Shown here in pieces: positions 1 to 9,283 of a DNA stretch of 64,000 bases; within the stretch, counting starts at the first letter, position 1; each line of letters opens with the position of its first letter. Location of the stretch: positions 1 to 64,000 of the forward strand of contig NZ_MPKW01000036.1 in assembly GCF_009729415.1 (NCBI RefSeq), read 5' to 3'. The notes under the pieces are model-generated. The model worked only from the letters and a program-made list of their open reading frames with translations, searched no databases and was not told where the DNA came from. The position numbers and the translations under genes were made by a program. This stretch comes from Mycolicibacterium sp. CBMA 234. Its GTDB lineage: Bacteria > Actinomycetota > Actinomycetes > Mycobacteriales > Mycobacteriaceae.

Positions 1-1
1 G

Positions 2-160
2 CACGCCGAGACTCTCGCCATCATGGGAATCACTCTGCTCGTCGGTTTGCAGCAGTGGCGATCGCCGGTTACTCGCAAGGATTTCAACCGGGTCTTCAAC
101 GAGTACGAGCAGATGGTGTATCGCGCGATCGATCAGACCAGCTCGGGCACCCTCAAATGA
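2..160 (+). CDS. C-terminal fragment of an unidentified protein (possibly TetR-family)
   Basis: An open frame enters from the left edge and ends at TGA 158-160. The last 52 residues include LLVGLQQWRSP and NEYEQMVYRAIDQ. The hydrophobic helix followed by an acidic/aromatic helix resembles the C-terminal ligand-binding part of TetR-type regulators, but too little is present to identify it. It converges with the next gene and overlaps its 3' end by 28 bases. The frame is real-looking because third-position GC is high throughout. The family call is a guess. Confidence 0.45.
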   Translation, partial: HAETLAIMGITLLVGLQQWRSPVTRKDFNRVFNEYEQMVYRAIDQTSSGTLK

Positions 161-753
161 GCGATGGCCAGCTCGAACTCGCAGATGTCGACCAGGCTGC
201 CGCCTAATTGGCCGAGCTTCTCGGTGCGTACCGCGCTGGCGAGCTCACGGTTGTGGTCCAGCGCCGCGGCGTTGTCGAACGTCACCGATGACACGGCGAG
301 GCCGGATGGCCTGTCGAGCATGAGGCTGGCACTGCAAAACCCCTCGAGCTTCTCCACTTCCGGAAGGACCAACGCTCGGTAGAAATCGGTGAGCAGGTCC
401 GCTTGATGTGGCTCGACCGTGAACCACGCAACGCGAAGGCAGGCGCCCTGCGGTGCGCGGTGGTCGCGGTGCAGCGCGGTGACCTCCCACTCGTTGATCT
501 CCTTGCGCGTGCCGTGCATGAGCTCCGCAGCGCGTTCCCCGAGCGGCCTCGCGGCGTGCGCAGTCAAGTGCATCACCGCCTCGGATTCCCACGCGCTGGT
601 GGCGATGCACCGTCCGAAGCGGCGATCGACCATCAAGGACATTCCCGCGGCGCCCAGTTCTTCGAGGGCGGGCAGCACTGTGTCGCGCATGTACGCAATC
701 CCGGCGTCGATGGACGCCGGCTCTGCTTGGAACGTAGTCGAGCGTGCGTACAC
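133..753 (-). CDS. Conserved hypothetical protein with two ferredoxin-like (ABM-type) halves
   Basis: This gene encodes 206 residues from a GTG start, with AGGGAG about 14 bases upstream. No catalytic motif is visible. The two halves look alike: each begins with a short beta strand, has a long helix (for example RDTVLPALEELGAAG and YRALVLPEVEKLEG) and then a strand (MSLMVDRRFGRCI and SASLMLDRPSGLAV). This is the pattern of a duplicated antibiotic-biosynthesis-monooxygenase-like alpha/beta barrel domain, common in mycobacterial hypothetical proteins. No signal peptide or membrane segment is seen. It is followed on the same strand only by the convergent fragment at the window edge. The upstream 111 bases separate it from the PucR-type regulator on the same strand. 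Function is unknown. Confidence 0.7.
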   Translation of the reverse strand: MYARSTTFQAEPASIDAGIAYMRDTVLPALEELGAAGMSLMVDRRFGRCIATSAWESEAVMHLTAHAARPLGERAAELMHGTRKEINEWEVTALHRDHRAPQGACLRVAWFTVEPHQADLLTDFYRALVLPEVEKLEGFCSASLMLDRPSGLAVSSVTFDNAAALDHNRELASAVRTEKLGQLGGSLVDICEFELAIAHLRVPELV

Positions 754-864
754 CCAAGCGCTCCCTAAGTCGGGGCGGCGCCCTGGTGGCGCTGCTTGTT
801 CATCGAACAGCGTCCCTTGTCGACACCGATGGCGTGGGGACTTTGCCAGAATCCACAGGTTTTG

Positions 865-2136
865 TTAAGTCTCGAGAACTGTTGCGCCGAACCAATGACA
901 AAGCAGCAGTGCAACTTCCACGTCGATCCGATCTCCTTCGATCGGGCGGCCGCGCCGCTCGACAGCGCGCTGTACGCGGTATTTCACCGAGTTGACGTGC
1001 AGGTGCAGCTCGTCGGCACTCGCCTTGAAACTGGAGCTGTTGCGCAGGAACCCGGCCAGGGTCTCGCGTAGTCGCTCGTCGCTGTCGGTGTCTGTGGCAA
1101 GCGGGCCGAGGACTTGGCCGACCCATGACCGGGCGTGATCCAGGTCGGAGCTGAATTGCGCCGCGACGACAAGTCCCGGTTCGTTGGCGGCGGTGACCGG
1201 CTGCGGCGGTGCCCCGGTCGCCATCGCGACGGTGCGGGCCACGATGGCCTGGCTGTGAGACTGCCGGAAGCCGGCGAGGCCAGTCAGGGGATTTCCGACC
1301 GTCAGCCACGGTGCGGCTGCGCGCGACCCGACGAATTGCCTGGTTAGGGCAATTGCGTCTACCGAGGTGGCGGCATCCAGCGGAATCCAGGCCCATGCGG
1401 TGATGCGGTCTGACGCGACGAACAACGGGCGGTCCCGCGCGCCGAGCGCTGCCGCCAGCTCGGTGACAAACCGCTCCATGGCATCCAGTTCGTCGCCCGC
1501 CGCCTGCTCAGCGCACCAGACTGTGAGCGCGAGATGGACCCGGTGCAGCGGATACCGGATCAGGTCGGTCGTCTCGTCGACATCGAGCTCGCCGCCGTCG
1601 AGCACCTCGCGCACCCGCAGCGCCCGCATCTGGTTCTGGTTGGCCAGCCAGCGATCGCGCTCGGCTTGATAAGCGGTCATCACCTGGTGTGACACCCGGT
1701 CGATGTACTCGAAGGAACTCGCCGCGATCTCCTCGAAAACCAGCAATCCGAGCTGCGTCTCGAGCTCCGCCGCCCGGACTTCGTCGAGAATCATCTTGAG
1801 GACACCTTGATGGCCCAGCCGATAGGCCCGGACCATCTCGTCGACACTGGTGCCGCGCTGCGCCATCCTGCGCGCATGCTCCAGTGCCGCGGTCGGCGCC
1901 TCGATGCGATCGATGGGAATCCCGTGGCGGATGGCGGGGAAGAAGGCTTCGAGATTGCCCTGTACCGCGTCGTACAGGAGCGTCATCAATTCGCCGTCGC
2001 CGCCCATCGCGGACCGCTCCTGGAAGAGCAGTTCCTGAAGAGAACGCGTCATGGCCGGCAGCTTGGCGCTCAATCGATCCATGATCATCGCGGCTGTTTC
2101 CGCAGAGAGCGCCCCGGTGTCGTGGCTTCGCGGCAT
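865..2136 (-). CDS. PucR/CdaR-family transcriptional regulator
   Basis: This gene encodes 423 residues from an ATG start. The N-terminal half is helical (a sensor-like region, roughly residues 1-180, with HARRMAQRGTSVDEMVRAYRLGH). A middle alpha/beta region follows, and then a C-terminal helix-turn-helix of the PucR HTH_30 type: RLRETLAGFLRNSSSFKASA, then LHLHVNSVKYRVQRA. The phrase LRETL..FL....S....A..L..H.NTV.YR is the hallmark of PucR/CdaR activators. In this family the protein binds DNA and usually controls neighbouring catabolic or transport genes. Which genes this one controls is not clear, because its neighbours are a hypothetical protein and a small membrane protein. Soluble and cytoplasmic; no signal sequence. 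Confidence 0.85.
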   Translation of the reverse strand: MPRSHDTGALSAETAAMIMDRLSAKLPAMTRSLQELLFQERSAMGGDGELMTLLYDAVQGNLEAFFPAIRHGIPIDRIEAPTAALEHARRMAQRGTSVDEMVRAYRLGHQGVLKMILDEVRAAELETQLGLLVFEEIAASSFEYIDRVSHQVMTAYQAERDRWLANQNQMRALRVREVLDGGELDVDETTDLIRYPLHRVHLALTVWCAEQAAGDELDAMERFVTELAAALGARDRPLFVASDRITAWAWIPLDAATSVDAIALTRQFVGSRAAAPWLTVGNPLTGLAGFRQSHSQAIVARTVAMATGAPPQPVTAANEPGLVVAAQFSSDLDHARSWVGQVLGPLATDTDSDERLRETLAGFLRNSSSFKASADELHLHVNSVKYRVQRAVERRGRPIEGDRIDVEVALLLCHWFGATVLET

Positions 2137-2215
2137 CGGTCGACTCTATGGCCTTGCGGCCGTGGCTAGCTCCGAATGGGGGTTAGCCCCCAGCTAACTC
2201 TCGCGTCAATTGAAA

Positions 2216-2413
2216 CTACTGGCCGGCGTAAGCCAGGGCCCGCGGCCGCGCCGGCGCGACGTGCGGCAGGGAAACCGAGGAAACCGCAGCAGCGGCGGCG
2301 GTGCGACGGGCGTTGAACCACCGGACTGCGGTGGCGGCGACCACCACCAGCAGCGGCCACAGGCCGATGCCGAAGATGACGAAGCCGTCGATGAAGAAGT
2401 CTGCTTCAAACAT
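2216..2413 (-). CDS. Small single-span membrane protein
   Basis: This gene encodes 65 residues. An ATG start is preceded by a GGAG sequence about nine bases upstream, which supports translation. Residues 8-30 (IDGFVIFGIGLWPLLVVVAATAV) would form one membrane helix, followed by RWFNARR on the cytoplasmic side and an alanine-rich tail. There is no recognisable domain. It is transcribed away from pknK, sharing a 249-base upstream region with it, so it may share regulation. The overlapping longer frames on the same bases lack hydrophobic order and are less convincing. Confidence 0.5.
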   Translation of the reverse strand: MFEADFFIDGFVIFGIGLWPLLVVVAATAVRWFNARRTAAAAAVSSVSLPHVAPARPRALAYAGQ

Positions 2414-2662
2414 GGGGATACTCCGTGAGTTCGGTGAAAGGTATTTGGCCCGTTGGTTTTTGGTGTTGGATCAACGGGGGAAGCTGATACAAGAACGGTA
2501 CGGCGCGAGCACATCGCGACCCAGGTACCGCCGAGACAATCTTTTGCCGGTCTGGCCCGATTCCTTGTCCGTTAGGAACAAAGGTGCATCAATTTCGGCT
2601 GCTGGCCCCCATTCCTGCCTACCGAGCCGACAATTGATGTTGAAGGCAGCAACCGAAACTCA

Positions 2663-5600
2663 GTGAAGGCAGCCGACGTGTCCGAGCCCGACGAAACGCA
2701 ACGCGGCGTCGCAACCGGCATCGTCGCGGAGCTCGAAGCCGAGGGTTTTTACGGGGCGGAGCCTGTCGGGCGAGGTGGTTTCGGCGTCGTCTACCGGTGC
2801 CGCCAGCCATCATTGGACCGCGTTGTCGCGATCAAGGTCCTCAACGCTGACTCGGACGACGTCGACCTCGAGAACTTCGAGCGCGAGCAGCGAGCCATGG
2901 GCCGGGTGTCAGGTCACCCGAACATCGTGCCCGTGTTGCACAGCGGCCTGACGTTCACCGGACGTCCGTTCATCGTCATGCCGTACCTCGGTCGGAACAC
3001 GCTGTCGGCGTGGCTCAAACAGCACGGGCCGCTGGCCGTCGGTGAGGCGCTGACGGTCGGGGTGCGGTTGGCGGGGGCGCTCGAAACCGCGCATCGCGCC
3101 GGCGTGCTGCACCGAGATGTCAAGCCGCCCAACGTACTTCTCTCGACATACGGAGAGCCGCAACTGTGCGACTTCGGTATCGCACGCATCGCCGGCGGCC
3201 GGGAAGCGACCATGGGCAGTTTCGTCGGATCGCCGTCCTACACCGCCCCGGAGCTGTTCGAAGGGGCCGCGCCCTCGGCAGCAGTGGACATCTACGGGCT
3301 GGCGGCCACCATCTTCACGTTGATCAAGGGCGAACCGCCGTTCCCGTTCCAGAAGGGCGAGAACCCCATCGCCTTTGCCCGGCGGGTGATCGCGGGCCCG
3401 GTGCCGGACCTCCGTTCGATCGGAGTGGCCGACGCGGTCTGCACCGCGATCGAGCGCGGGCTGAACGTTGACCCCGCGCGACGCCCGCATAGCGCGGCGG
3501 AATTCGGTGAGCTCCTGCGTGCTGCGGGCGCCCGCATCGGGGTGAGCATCGCCGAGGTGCCCCTTGAGCTGCCGGCCGTCGAGTACGACGGGGTGGAAGC
3601 GTCACCGGATACCGGTGGACGCTCCACCGGCGGCATCGGATTGCGAACGGATGGGTCAGGCCGGTCGATGTACCCGCCGAGTTCACCGAACCGATTCCGG
3701 CCGCCGACGTTCAGTCGCCCGCCGGTGCTGCGACAACGCATCCTCGACCGGCTGGCCGCTGGGCGTCGACCGAAGTTGGTCCTCATCCACGGGCCGGCCG
3801 GGTACGGCAAGACGGTGCTGGCCTATCAGTGGGGCGAAACGCTCGTGCGCGACGGACTGCCGGCATCCTGGTTGACGGTCGACGCCGACGACAACAACGC
3901 CGCGTGGTTCCTGGCCCACGTGATCGAGGCGGTCCGGCTGGCCCTGCCGGAGCTTGCCGATGTGCTGCAGCAGGAGTTCGACGACCGCCCGGACACCGCG
4001 CTGCGGCAGGTCCCCAACATGTTGATCGATTGGCTGCATTCGCAGAAGCAAACATTTGCCCTGGTGATCGATGAATGGCATCGCATCACCAGCGCGGAAA
4101 CCCTGGACACCCTGGCCTACCTGCTGGAGAAGGGCTGCCATCACCTGCATCTGATCGTGGCCAGCCGGACCGGCACCGGCCTGCCGCTGAGCACATTGGG
4201 AGTGCAGGGTGAACTGCTCGAGATCGATGCCTCACTGCTCAGGTTCGACGTCGGGGAAGCACGGACGCTCCTGGTGGATCGCTGCGGGCTCGAGCTGTCC
4301 GGCACCGCCGTCGCCGATCTCGAAGAATCGACGGATGGTTGGCCGGCCGCGCTGCAGTTGGCCTCGCTGAGCCTTCGGGACGGCTGCGATCCGGCGGCCT
4401 TCGTCGGCCGGCTCTCGGGATCGGACAAGGCGATCGGCGACTATCTGGCGTCCAACGTGTTGGACAGCCTGGAACCGGAGTTGGTCGAGTTCCTGTCGGC
4501 CACCTCCGTCACCAAACAAATCTGCAGCAGCTTGGCCACCGCCCTCACCGGCAATGCGCGCAGCCGCGAGATGTTGGAAGACATCGAGAAACGCGATCTG
4601 TTCCTGCGCAGGATGGACCCGCAGGGCACCTGGTTCCGGTACGCCAACCTGTTCTCCGAATATCTGCTGCACCGGTTGCAGAAGGACGACGAAGACCGCG
4701 TCATCGAGTTGCATCGGAGGGCCGCGCAGTGGTTCATGAAGCACCGGATGTTCAACGAAGCCGTTGACCACTGGACTCTCGCGGGCGACCACGAGCAGGC
4801 GATCGATGCCGTCGAGCAGGCGTCGACAGACCTGCTTGAGCAGTGCGAGCTCCTGATGTTGACCGGGCTGGCCGCCAAGCTGCCTCCGCACCTCGCCGAC
4901 GAGCGACCCCGGCTGCAGGTCAATTTGGCGTGGGCCAACGTCCTGCTGCGTCAGCCCACTGCCGTCTCCGACGCGCTTCAGCTGGCCGAGGACAATGTCG
5001 ACCTGATGGACGACGACGAGATCGATGACGTCCGCGCGGAAATGGACCTGCTCCGTGCCGTCATGGCTGGGCACGCGGACCACATCGACGATTTCACCGA
5101 GACGGCTGCCCAGGCATGTCTGGACCGCGCCGACACCTTGGCGCCGTTCGTCCTGTGCCGCGCGGCGTACACCGCTTCGTATGTTGCGCTGCGCAAGTTC
5201 GACTTCGACGGCGCATTGCGCTGGCATCGATGGGCCAACAAATATCGCCGATCCGTCTCCGGTGCGATGACCGTCGGCTACGGGTACCTCATCGCGGCCG
5301 TCGCCGCGAACGAGCAACTCGACTTGGCCGGTGCCGAGGCGCACCTGCGGCACGCCATCAGAATCGCGCTACTGCCGTCCGGGCGTCCGACCTACATGGC
5401 CAAGCTGGCCGGATCGTTGCTGGGCGAGATGCTGTACGAACGCGGCCAGCTTGAGGAAGCCGAAACGCTGCTCGACGAGGCCTACGAACTCGGAGCCGAG
5501 GGCGGAATCGTCGACGTCTTACTGGCCACGTATACCGCTGGCTCGCGCGTGAAGAGCGCACGCGGTGACGATGCTGAAGCGGAGCGGCGACTGGCCGAAG

Positions 5601-6151
5601 GCATCGCTCGGGCACGAAGCCTTGCGCTGCCACGACTGGAAGCAGGACTGGCGGTCACCCAAGTGCGGATGGCAGCGACGTCGGAGCGCGAGGTTGACGA
5701 GTCGCTGGCCCACCGATATCTGGCGCATGGCATTCAACCGCTCGACACTGGCGACATCATCGCTGAACTCAGAGAAGATGTGCAGATCAGACTGCTCTTG
5801 CTCGACGGGCGGCCGACCGCACTGGACGCGGCCTGCGAGCGGGCCCGCACGCGGGTCGACCACATCGACAAGTCCAATCGGCCTCGGGCGCATCTGCGGG
5901 CCACCATTCAGTACGCGCTGTGTCTTGCCATGACAGGGAAGGACGTCAAAGCCCGGTGGATCCTCGCGCCGGCACTGAAAACCTGTGCAGCGCTTGGGCT
6001 GAGCCGACTTCTCATCGACGAAGGGCCGGTGCTCCTGCGCGTGGCGCACGATATCGCGGTCGGCTGGGAGACCGTGGACGCCGCGACCGCCGTGGACATC
6101 ACCGACTTCGTCCACAAGATCGAAGACGCGGTGCTGCACCGCTCGGGTTAG
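2663..6151 (+). CDS. pknK: Serine/threonine protein kinase PknK with MalT-like ATPase region
   Basis: This gene encodes 1162 residues from a GTG start (a second GTG lies five codons in). Residues about 33-290 form a Hanks-type kinase: glycine loop GRGGFGVVY at 36-44, ATP lysine K58, HRDVKPPN from 150, DFG at 170-172 and APE at 195-197. After a linker comes a STAND/MalT-type ATPase with Walker A GPAGYGKT at 377-384 and Walker B ALVIDEWH near 466. The rest, to the end, is a long helical-repeat region like that of MalT/AfsR-type regulators. There is no C-terminal LuxR helix-turn-helix. This is the architecture and length of mycobacterial PknK (about 1110 residues in M. tuberculosis), a soluble kinase tied to growth-phase control. 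All catalytic residues are present. The 249-base upstream region must hold its promoter. Confidence 0.92.
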   Translation: MKAADVSEPDETQRGVATGIVAELEAEGFYGAEPVGRGGFGVVYRCRQPSLDRVVAIKVLNADSDDVDLENFEREQRAMGRVSGHPNIVPVLHSGLTFTGRPFIVMPYLGRNTLSAWLKQHGPLAVGEALTVGVRLAGALETAHRAGVLHRDVKPPNVLLSTYGEPQLCDFGIARIAGGREATMGSFVGSPSYTAPELFEGAAPSAAVDIYGLAATIFTLIKGEPPFPFQKGENPIAFARRVIAGPVPDLRSIGVADAVCTAIERGLNVDPARRPHSAAEFGELLRAAGARIGVSIAEVPLELPAVEYDGVEASPDTGGRSTGGIGLRTDGSGRSMYPPSSPNRFRPPTFSRPPVLRQRILDRLAAGRRPKLVLIHGPAGYGKTVLAYQWGETLVRDGLPASWLTVDADDNNAAWFLAHVIEAVRLALPELADVLQQEFDDRPDTALRQVPNMLIDWLHSQKQTFALVIDEWHRITSAETLDTLAYLLEKGCHHLHLIVASRTGTGLPLSTLGVQGELLEIDASLLRFDVGEARTLLVDRCGLELSGTAVADLEESTDGWPAALQLASLSLRDGCDPAAFVGRLSGSDKAIGDYLASNVLDSLEPELVEFLSATSVTKQICSSLATALTGNARSREMLEDIEKRDLFLRRMDPQGTWFRYANLFSEYLLHRLQKDDEDRVIELHRRAAQWFMKHRMFNEAVDHWTLAGDHEQAIDAVEQASTDLLEQCELLMLTGLAAKLPPHLADERPRLQVNLAWANVLLRQPTAVSDALQLAEDNVDLMDDDEIDDVRAEMDLLRAVMAGHADHIDDFTETAAQACLDRADTLAPFVLCRAAYTASYVALRKFDFDGALRWHRWANKYRRSVSGAMTVGYGYLIAAVAANEQLDLAGAEAHLRHAIRIALLPSGRPTYMAKLAGSLLGEMLYERGQLEEAETLLDEAYELGAEGGIVDVLLATYTAGSRVKSARGDDAEAERRLAEGIARARSLALPRLEAGLAVTQVRMAATSEREVDESLAHRYLAHGIQPLDTGDIIAELREDVQIRLLLLDGRPTALDAACERARTRVDHIDKSNRPRAHLRATIQYALCLAMTGKDVKARWILAPALKTCAALGLSRLLIDEGPVLLRVAHDIAVGWETVDAATAVDITDFVHKIEDAVLHRSG

Positions 6152-6163
6152 TCCGCCGCAGCA

Positions 6164-8332
6164 TCAACGCTTCGGCCGCAGCGGCAGCTTGGCGCGGGCG
6201 CGGAAGGGACGGGTCGGTGGTTCCTCCGGCGCGCGCTGCCGTGGCATTTGAGTGGTGGGTGGCACGGGACTCGGTGGGCCGAGTTTCGTCGGCCGGGTGT
6301 TGCCACGCGCCGACTCCCGCTCGATGAGGATGCCGCGGGCGATGCGGTCGAGAGCGCCCTGGACGTGGATGCGCTCAGGGACGCCGTGGAATTCGTCTGA
6401 CTGCGTGAGGGTTTCGGTGATCCAGCTCGAGATGATGTTGCGCGCCGCATTGACCTCGGTGGCGCCGGCGGGAGTGAGGGAGAACTCGGTTCCGTCGCGG
6501 GTGGCGAGACCGCTGCCCACCAGCCGATCGAAGGTCGGCTCGAGCACCTGAGGTGGCACGCGGCGGTCGTCGGCGATGTCGCGCAGATCCGCGCCGCCGG
6601 TGGTCGCCGAGTACCGGTAGATCAGCATCAGCGCCCACAACTGTGCGGTGCCCACGCGGCTGTGCGAAGCGTGCGCCACCGCTTCGAGGTCGACGCCGTG
6701 GCTGCGTTGGAGCAGCCGGCCGACCGCGACTTCGAGGAGCTTCTCGGGTGGTTCGGTGGTCGGCATTCCGAAGCCTTCGCCCATGTCGGTGCTGCCGCTG
6801 GCGGCGGCGTCACGTAGCGGGACCTGCTTGAGGAACAGCGCGACGATGAACCCGATGACCGCCACCGGCGCCGCGAGCAGGAACACTTGGCTCAACGAAT
6901 CGGCGTACGCATTGATGATGGGTGCGGCGATCTCGTGCGGGAGGCGGTGCAGGGCCTGCGGAGACGTCGCCGCGTCGTGCGGTGCGCCGCTGGCGGCCAT
7001 CGCACCGGGGAGCCGACCGTCAAGGAAATTGGCGAACAGCGAGCCGAAGATCGCGGCACCGAAGGAACTGCCGATGGTCCGGAAGAACGTCACGCCGGAG
7101 GTGGCCACGCCGAGATCACTGAAGTCGACGGTGTTCTGCACGACCAGGACGAGCACCTGCATGCTGAGCCCGATCCCGGCGCCGAGGATCAACAGGAACA
7201 GCGATTGGGTCAGCGTTGAGGTGTCTGAGTCCATGCGCGACAGCAGTAGGAAGCCCAGCGCCATGATCGCGGTGCCGGCGACGGGGAAAATCTTGTATTT
7301 CCCGGTGCGGCCGACGAGGACACCGCTGGACAGGGACGTGGTCAGCAGGCCTGCGACCATCGGCAGTGTCCGCATCCCCGACTCTGTGGCCGAGACGCCG
7401 TCGACGAACTGCATGTAGGTCGGCAGGAACGTCAGCGCGCCCAGCATTGCGAAGCCGACGACGAACGACAGCGCACAGCACACTGTGAACACCGGATTGG
7501 CGAACAGCCGGATCGGCAGGATCGGCTCGGGCGCACGACGCTCGACCACGACGAACGCCGCCAGCGCTGCGACGGACGCCACGAATAACCCGATGATGGT
7601 CGTCGAACCCCACGCGTAGGTGGTGCCGCCCCAGCTGGTGGCCAAGGTCAGGCCTGCGGCACCGAGCCCGACCAGAACGATGCCGGCGTAGTCGACGACG
7701 GGCCGCGCAGTGCGGGCCAGGTCGGGGATGGCGACTGCCGCGATCGCGATGACGACCACCGCCACCGGCACGTTGATCCAGAACGCCCACCGCCAGCCCA
7801 GATGATCGGTGAACAGGCCGCCGAGCAACGGGCCGACGACGGTCGTGACACCGAAGACGGCGCCCAAGGCACCTTGGTAGCGGCCTCGTTCGCGCAGCGG
7901 GATGACCTCACCGATCACCGCGACGGCGGTCACGGTGATGGCACCGCCGCCGAGGCCTTGCAGCGCCCGGGACGCGACCAGCATCTCCATGGACTGCGAC
8001 AGGCCACAGAGCACCGACCCGGCAAGGAACAGCAGGATCGCGACCTGGAAGATCCGCTTCCGGCCGAAGGTATCGCCCAGCTTGCCGACTACCGCCGTCA
8101 CGATCGTCGAGGCGAGCAGATAGCTCGTGACGACCCACGACTGATGTCCGGCGCCGCCGAGATCCGCCACCACCGTGGGTAGAGCCGTCGCCACGATCGT
8201 CTGGTCGAGGGCGGCCAGCAGCATGCCGAGCACGACGGCGAGGAACACAAAGTTGCGTTGCCGGAGGCTCGAGGGCGCCATGGTCGATGGCGGATTGGTC
8301 ACGTCAACAACGGTATTCGGTTTCATGTCCAC
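6164..8332 (-). CDS. DHA2-family MFS efflux protein with C-terminal winged-helix-like extension (Rv1877 type)
   Basis: This gene encodes 722 residues, starting at GTG 8332 or ATG two codons on. Residues about 25-510 are a 14-helix drug:H+ antiporter of the EmrB/QacA type: LDQTIVATALPTVVADLGG in helix 1, GKLGDTFGRKRIF in the first loop, and GAVFGVTTVVGPLLGG, the motif C of antiporters. The last ~190 residues are soluble. They include a segment (LWALMLIYRYSA..., LRDIADDRRVPPQVLEPTFDRLVGSGLATRDG) that reads like a winged helix, and a basic Pro/Arg-rich tail. M. tuberculosis Rv1877 has the same layout. The role is probably export of hydrophobic drugs or metabolites from the membrane. It converges with pknK, leaving a 12-base gap. 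Confidence 0.88.
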   Translation of the reverse strand: MDMKPNTVVDVTNPPSTMAPSSLRQRNFVFLAVVLGMLLAALDQTIVATALPTVVADLGGAGHQSWVVTSYLLASTIVTAVVGKLGDTFGRKRIFQVAILLFLAGSVLCGLSQSMEMLVASRALQGLGGGAITVTAVAVIGEVIPLRERGRYQGALGAVFGVTTVVGPLLGGLFTDHLGWRWAFWINVPVAVVVIAIAAVAIPDLARTARPVVDYAGIVLVGLGAAGLTLATSWGGTTYAWGSTTIIGLFVASVAALAAFVVVERRAPEPILPIRLFANPVFTVCCALSFVVGFAMLGALTFLPTYMQFVDGVSATESGMRTLPMVAGLLTTSLSSGVLVGRTGKYKIFPVAGTAIMALGFLLLSRMDSDTSTLTQSLFLLILGAGIGLSMQVLVLVVQNTVDFSDLGVATSGVTFFRTIGSSFGAAIFGSLFANFLDGRLPGAMAASGAPHDAATSPQALHRLPHEIAAPIINAYADSLSQVFLLAAPVAVIGFIVALFLKQVPLRDAAASGSTDMGEGFGMPTTEPPEKLLEVAVGRLLQRSHGVDLEAVAHASHSRVGTAQLWALMLIYRYSATTGGADLRDIADDRRVPPQVLEPTFDRLVGSGLATRDGTEFSLTPAGATEVNAARNIISSWITETLTQSDEFHGVPERIHVQGALDRIARGILIERESARGNTRPTKLGPPSPVPPTTQMPRQRAPEEPPTRPFRARAKLPLRPKR

Positions 8333-8408
8333 TGGCTCTCGCCGCGGGACCGGACTACGTGCGGATACATATACCTACTAATCGAATTGGCTGCGCGCAG
8401 CGTTACGG

Positions 8409-9230
8409 TCAGCGCAGTTCGGCGATGACCTCTGCAAAGGCCTCTGAATGCTGTTGCTGCACAGTGAAGTAGCTCACGCCGTAGCGGTCCCGTAGCGCCC
8501 GTATTCGGTCGGCCATGTCGGTGGTGCTGCCGCTGAGCGCGCCCGGAGTCTTGAGCAGCTCAGCATCACTGAGTTCGGGCAGGAAGCGCCGGGTGATCGA
8601 AAGATTCGGCATGCCGGAGCCGTCGGTGGGGACCGCGGTGATCGCCAGGTTCAGCTCCAGCTCGTCGAAGCGAGCGCCGGCGGCGTTGCGCACGAACGAG
8701 ATCCGTTCGGCGAGGGGATCGTGATCGTCGGTGTGCGGCCCGCCGCCGATCAGTCCGATGATCTGTGCGTGCTGGGCGGTGACGGTCAGGAGTTTGTCGC
8801 CGGCACCCGCGATCATCACCGGCACCTGGGGCAGGTGCGTGCGCAGGTACGTAGTGACGTGGGCCAGGTACTCGACTCGTTTCCCGGCGCTGGGGAACGG
8901 TAGCTCGGCGGCATCGAATTCCGCCTGGACGTAGCCGGCGCCGAGCCCGGTTTCGAACCGTCCCTCGGTCAGGTCGTGCATGGCCGCGACGTCGCGGGCC
9001 AGAAGCGCCGGTTTGTAGAAGCAGGCGTTGAAGACGAAGGTGCCCACGTGCAACGTGTTGGTCGCCATGGCGGCCGTCGCTAACACCGGGAACGGAGCCG
9101 GCGCGCCCAGGTGATCCGGAACCAGGAGGACGTCATAGCCGAGGTCTTCAGCGCGACGTGCCGCGTCCTGCACGGCCGAGCGGCTGTCGGTGTGCCGCAG
9201 GCCGAAACCGAACCGGAAATCTCTCGTCAT
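8409..9230 (-). CDS. LLM-class (luciferase-like) F420-dependent oxidoreductase
   Basis: This gene encodes 273 residues, ATG start. The protein begins with a TIM-barrel strand RFGFGLRH, followed by AEDLGYDVLLVPDHLG, LHVGTFVFNACF, LARDVAAMHDLTEGRFETGLGAG and PVMIAGAG. These are the standard landmarks of bacterial-luciferase-like monooxygenases, and in mycobacteria most of them use cofactor F420 rather than FMN. It is somewhat short and matches the mycobacterial TIGR03621-like group in style. The substrate is unknown. It lies upstream of the MFS gene on the same strand (76-base gap) and divergent from the next MFS gene, so a role in detoxification with the exporter is possible but only inferred. 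Confidence 0.85.
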   Translation of the reverse strand: MTRDFRFGFGLRHTDSRSAVQDAARRAEDLGYDVLLVPDHLGAPAPFPVLATAAMATNTLHVGTFVFNACFYKPALLARDVAAMHDLTEGRFETGLGAGYVQAEFDAAELPFPSAGKRVEYLAHVTTYLRTHLPQVPVMIAGAGDKLLTVTAQHAQIIGLIGGGPHTDDHDPLAERISFVRNAAGARFDELELNLAITAVPTDGSGMPNLSITRRFLPELSDAELLKTPGALSGSTTDMADRIRALRDRYGVSYFTVQQQHSEAFAEVIAELR

Positions 9231-9283
9231 GCGTTCGACTTTACGGACGCGCGCGGCACCCTCAGCGGTGCAAACTTCTAGGT

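Noticed and set aside
4232..5353. A 373-codon - strand open frame inside pknK
   Set aside because: It is antisense to the kinase's helical region. Composition and lack of motifs fit a shadow frame.
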